Source: an uncultured Candidatus Melainabacteria bacterium (GTDB lineage: Bacteria; Cyanobacteriota; Vampirovibrionia; LMEP-6097). Taken from it: a stretch of 7,626 nt of DNA. Numbering within the stretch: the first letter of the stretch is position 1; every line of letters begins with the position of its first letter. The translations under genes and the position numbers were made by a program. Under the pieces are notes generated by a model. The model saw nothing but the letters and a program-made list of their open reading frames with translations, did no database searches and was not told the DNA's origin. Location of the stretch: contig CALBDR010000260.1 in assembly GCA_937927525.1 (NCBI GenBank), positions 1-7,626 of the forward strand, read 5' to 3'. This document shows positions 5,690 to 7,626 of the stretch, one piece after another.

Positions 5690-5879
5690 ACCAAGTTTCC
5701 ATCCCCTCACCTTTTTTGGTCAAGATCCCTCTGTCGCTTAGGGTCTTTAAAATGCCGTGCGCTATGCCCCTCGGCACTTTTAATATGTCCATGACTTCTC
5801 GCCTGCATGTCCATTTTGTTTGTGCGTCTCTGCTGTTCATGAAGCGCATTAACGCCCGTATCCGTTTTTCTTTTTCCAT
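5676..5879 (-). CDS. Winged-helix-like small DNA-binding protein
   Basis: The 67-residue product looks like a minimal winged helix: helix 1 RIRALMRFMNS, helix 2 CRREVMDILK, recognition helix RGIAHGILKTLSDRG, then a wing hairpin ILTKKGEGMETWYEAQ. This suggests sequence-specific DNA binding, perhaps regulating the operon, but neither target nor ligand can be inferred. The ATG at 5879 has a strong Shine-Dalgarno (AGAGGAGA, 5888-5895) eight bases away, good evidence that this frame is translated even though it lies largely inside the HNH gene in another frame (overlap 5707-5879). The next small gene starts inside its 3' end. A structural or packaging role for such a small HTH protein is also possible. 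Confidence 0.7.
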   Translation of the reverse strand: MEKEKRIRALMRFMNSRDAQTKWTCRREVMDILKVPRGIAHGILKTLSDRGILTKKGEGMETWYEAQ

Positions 5880-6270
5880 CTCTAGGTTCTCCTCTTAACT
5901 TTTTCTCCAGTGGTTTCCATGCCACAAAATATTTCAGCGTATTAAAATCAAAGTCAATTATTTTTGCTTTAACTAACTGACTCATAGCTTCTTGTGCTTG
6001 CAGTTCCACATGGTTATGCTGCTCTTGTGATTTGCAGACCAATAAATTATCAGGGTTTGGATTTTCTCTATCGAAATCTATATGATGCCGTGAGTGAACA
6101 TCTTTTTCTTTAAGTGGCTCTTTGCCTTGAGCAAGCCGTACTGCGTTCATTCTATTCAGCGAATGTTTATATCCTGCTTTAATAGATCGCCTGGGCTTAT
6201 CCGTGTCGAACCAGAATCCAAGTTTGCCATTGGCTTTTGGATTTGCGCTTTTAACTGTTATTAAACTCAT
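5707..6270 (-). CDS. HNH endonuclease, with overprinted C-terminal extension
   Basis: Predicted metal-dependent DNA endonuclease of the HNH type, common in phages as free-standing homing enzymes or packaging-linked nucleases. The motif lies at residues 59-87: HSRHHIDFD (H62, H63, D65), then NPDNLLVC with N75, then QEQHNH with H85 and H87. The ATG at 6270 has an excellent RBS (AAGAAGGA at 6276-6283). Residues 1-128 look like normal protein. From about residue 131 the product becomes very hydrophilic and basic (RKTDTGVNALHEQQRRTNK, later HGHIKSAEGHSARHF), exactly where the gene overlaps the well-supported winged-helix frame. The tail may be an accidental extension after loss of an earlier stop codon. 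No terminase gene is adjacent in the window, so a mobile homing role is as likely as a packaging role. Confidence 0.8.
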   Translation of the reverse strand: MSLITVKSANPKANGKLGFWFDTDKPRRSIKAGYKHSLNRMNAVRLAQGKEPLKEKDVHSRHHIDFDRENPNPDNLLVCKSQEQHNHVELQAQEAMSQLVKAKIIDFDFNTLKYFVAWKPLEKKLRGEPRDGKRKTDTGVNALHEQQRRTNKMDMQARSHGHIKSAEGHSARHFKDPKRQRDLDQKR

Positions 6271-6275
6271 GATGT

Positions 6276-6283
6276 TCCTTCTT
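6276..6283 (-). promoter_or_regulatory. Strong Shine-Dalgarno of the HNH gene
   Basis: AAGAAGGA on the minus strand, five bases before the ATG at 6270. It fixes the start of the HNH gene. It follows directly after the right arm of the leader inverted repeat (6294-6301), so folding of the leader could affect access to it. Confidence 0.75.
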
Positions 6284-6293
6284 TAAAAATGGC

Positions 6294-6367
6294 GGGCACG
6301 GAGGAGGGTGTGTTGATGAATGAAAAACAAAAGAGCAGGAACATGCTCACGTTGTAAAACCGTGCCC
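6294..6367 (-). promoter_or_regulatory. Structured mRNA leader of the HNH operon (inverted repeat, inner hairpin)
   Basis: GGGCACGG at 6367-6360 (minus strand) is the exact reverse complement of CCGTGCCC at 6301-6294, with 58 bases between. If transcription starts about seven bases after the TATAAT box, the transcript begins with this first arm. Inside the loop GAGCA (6348-6344) pairs with TGCTC (6337-6333) and is followed by TTTTGTTTTT. The layout resembles a leader in which a long-range stem and a terminator-like hairpin could compete. Function is inferred from sequence alone. Confidence 0.45.
6323..6348 (-). terminator. Possible intrinsic terminator or attenuator in the HNH leader
   Basis: On the minus strand the hairpin GAGCA-TGTTCC-TGCTC is followed at once by TTTTGTTTTT. 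The T tract is good, but the stem is only five base pairs. It could end transcripts of the matrixin gene, whose stop is about 40 bases upstream, or act as an attenuator for the HNH operon. Confidence 0.4.
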
Positions 6368-6373
6368 ATAATT

Positions 6374-6379
6374 ATTATA
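6374..6379 (-). promoter_or_regulatory. Candidate -10 box (TATAAT) for the HNH operon
   Basis: A perfect TATAAT on the minus strand lies nine bases past the matrixin stop codon, and the next G (6367) at typical start distance is the first base of the leader stem. I see no convincing -35 hexamer 16-18 bases upstream, so it may need an activator or a phage factor, or may be a chance AT-rich match. Confidence 0.4.
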
Positions 6380-6387
6380 ACGGTGCT

Positions 6388-7149
6388 TTAATCACAAAAT
6401 ATTTTTCTTCTCCAATTTCTCAAGCGACCTATGTTTGAGACCGCTAGCTGACCGTTTGTAAAACTTCTACTAAACTGTAATTTCTTTTTGCGTTTGTGCT
6501 GCAAGACTGCATAACCTTCTGCACAATCCATGGTAACTGTACGCTCTTTTTTCGTATCGTAAATCTGTCTTAAACCTTGGATCATATCGTAGTCGATCTT
6601 ATTGTTGTCAAGCTGCACTGATGCGTTCATGATAGGTGTTGTTCTGCGTAGGTAAGCAGTGCCTAGTGTATGACCTAACCCGAGAGCATGACATATTTCA
6701 TGAATTACCACGTTTATTTGCACTGTTTGACTACGAAATAAAGCCCAGTTGTCGATCTGCTGCTGGTCGATACTTAACAGACTGTAACCAATTTCACCTC
6801 TGCCATTCGAAAAGATCTGTGCTTGTCCTAGCACGCCTTCACGTAGACCGTTCTCAAAAACATCAATGACCGATTCGTCAAAGCCAGTGTATTGAAACTT
6901 TAAACCTTTTACTTTTTTAGCCAGTTGATTTAATCGCTTTTTGATTTCATCTACGTTTCTAATGTTTTCGCCAAAGTAGATTTTGACTGGCACGCTTGGT
7001 TGAAACACTGGAACGTTGGGCGTAAACTCTATGAACTCAGCGTTTGTAGTTTCATTGTAACCATCTGTTTTGTAGTGGATAATTTTCTCGAAGCTATGTG
7101 CTTGTACTGGTAGTGCCAGTGCTAGTAATAGGATTAGTTTATTTATCAT
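6388..7149 (-). CDS. Exported matrixin-like zinc metalloprotease (M10-type)
   Basis: Predicted secreted or periplasmic endopeptidase, 253 aa. A clear signal peptide lies at residues 1-17 (MINKLILLLALALPVQA; basic start, hydrophobic core, A-x-A-like end), with no lipobox. The active site HEICHALGLGH spans residues 150-160, giving zinc ligands H150, H154 and H160 and catalytic E151. PIMNAS (172-177) is the Met-turn expected of metzincins. A preceding GQAQIFSNGRGEIGYSLLSI segment (108-127) fits the edge-strand region of matrixins. The C-terminal 50 residues are basic and contain C209 and C252, possibly a disulphide. The ATG at 7149 has an AGGTGA RBS (7156-7161), six bases away, and lies 15 bases after the preceding stop, so the two genes are probably co-transcribed. 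Such a protein is unusual in a phage; cargo affecting the host envelope or surroundings is plausible but unproven. Confidence 0.85.
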   Translation of the reverse strand: MINKLILLLALALPVQAHSFEKIIHYKTDGYNETTNAEFIEFTPNVPVFQPSVPVKIYFGENIRNVDEIKKRLNQLAKKVKGLKFQYTGFDESVIDVFENGLREGVLGQAQIFSNGRGEIGYSLLSIDQQQIDNWALFRSQTVQINVVIHEICHALGLGHTLGTAYLRRTTPIMNASVQLDNNKIDYDMIQGLRQIYDTKKERTVTMDCAEGYAVLQHKRKKKLQFSRSFTNGQLAVSNIGRLRNWRRKIFCD

Positions 7150-7164
7150 CTTTCTTCACCTCGT

Positions 7165-7626
7165 TTAATGAAATCCTGCACATTCGTAGTCTGACAAGTC
7201 TTCTTCTATGCGAGACTCAAGTGCTTGTTTAATCGTCTTAATTCCAGAGCCCACGCACTCCATAATGTACATGCCATTACCTTGATGAACCATGCCCAGA
7301 AAAATAGCTTCTGCATCGTTGTTATAAACAGAGCTCATATCAATTAGTTCGTATTTAGATTTACCGAATATGTACCTATCCCAGTATTCATGTCCTTCGT
7401 AGTTCTTATAGCTATCTAACACCTTGCCAAGAGCTTTCATGCGCTCAACACCATATTTAGCAACGAACTCTATTTTGTGATCTGCTGATTCCAGTTCTTT
7501 ATAATAATCAAGAGTCAGTTCATGTGATGGTGTTAATGCTAATTTTTCAGGCACAGATACACCATTTAAAGAATGAAGTGAATATCCATCGGTGTACTTA
7601 ACAGCAGCTTTACCATCGGCATGTAG
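7165..7626 (-). CDS. DUF6745-like protein, C-terminal part (5' end outside window)
   Basis: The minus-strand frame is open to base 7626, so the GTG at 7554 is probably internal and the gene continues beyond the window. The visible 153 residues begin LHADGKAAVKYTDGYSLHSL, then NGVSVPEKLALTPSHELT. This resembles the DUF6745 pattern of short D-GPA-x-x-x-DGW-x-LY-x-x-x-GV-x-VP units followed by an E-x-(N)A-x-x-(R)-x-x-x-x-(E)-x-YG-x-(E)R stretch (here ELESADHKIEFVAKYGVERM). A following block, GKSKYELID and LGMVHQGNGMYIMECV, also fits the family's C-terminal segment. The function of the family is not known to me. The stop is 15 bases before the matrixin start, implying one transcript. The family call comes from remembered pattern and should be treated as likely rather than certain. 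Confidence 0.6.
   Translation of the reverse strand, partial: LHADGKAAVKYTDGYSLHSLNGVSVPEKLALTPSHELTLDYYKELESADHKIEFVAKYGVERMKALGKVLDSYKNYEGHEYWDRYIFGKSKYELIDMSSVYNNDAEAIFLGMVHQGNGMYIMECVGSGIKTIKQALESRIEEDLSDYECAGFH

Noticed and set aside
5716..5898. 60-residue + strand reading frame opposite the HNH and winged-helix genes
   Set aside because: Shadow of two overlapping minus-strand genes with good ribosome binding sites; composition is unlike a real protein and no RBS is seen.
6636..6869. 77-residue + strand reading frame inside the matrixin gene
   Set aside because: Lies opposite the zinc-binding region of a convincing gene; no RBS or recognisable domain.
1..7626. CRISPR array, tRNA or rRNA genes
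   Set aside because: I saw no regularly spaced repeats and no clear cloverleaf or rRNA-like sequence on either strand by eye; a tRNA or RNA-family search would settle it.

Overview
The window looks like part of an AT-rich tailed-phage or prophage genome. Genes are tightly packed, often overlapping, and many have clear Shine-Dalgarno (SD) sequences. The lysin is a single-domain M15 peptidase of the kind seen in phages of Gram-negative hosts, and the tail-type protein is built from lectin-like sandwiches. A gammaproteobacterial, possibly marine, host would fit, but nothing in the window proves the host.

Region 1 (1-3362, + strand) is a late virion and lysis block. It holds the 3' part of a modular LamG/carbohydrate-binding tail protein, an unrecognised 183-residue protein, and an M15_3-type peptidase (probable endolysin). 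The last two overlap by ATGA. Region 2 (3363-4811) is a mosaic insertion zone just behind the lysin. It contains a minus-strand KilA-N domain fragment with a perfect 32-bp palindrome, two possible gene tails that converge, a diverged second copy of the lysin 3' end, a complete solitary C5-cytosine DNA methyltransferase on the minus strand, a stem-loop with a T-rich tail, and a third, very short copy of the lysin 3' end. The methyltransferase is bounded by a 17/18-base direct repeat (3723-3740 and 4794-4811). The stop codons of the truncated lysin copy, the methyltransferase and the next minus-strand gene lie in or touch those repeats. The simplest reading is repeated acquisition of cargo genes at the lysin 3' end by homologous recombination between related phages.

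Region 3 (4800-6367, minus strand) is a compact operon read from right to left: HNH endonuclease, a winged-helix-like protein, a small unknown protein, a DUF1353 protein, and a coiled-coil plus transmembrane protein resembling XhlA or a holin partner. It seems to start at a TATAAT box just past the upstream gene. Its leader of about 97 nt contains a long-range stem and a hairpin with a T tract. The HNH and winged-helix genes overlap out of frame by 173 bp.

Region 4 (6388-7626, minus strand) holds an exported matrixin-like zinc protease and, upstream of it, the 3' part of a gene resembling DUF6745.

The lysin and its probable membrane partner lie on opposite, converging strands, and the cargo genes have accumulated exactly at their junction.
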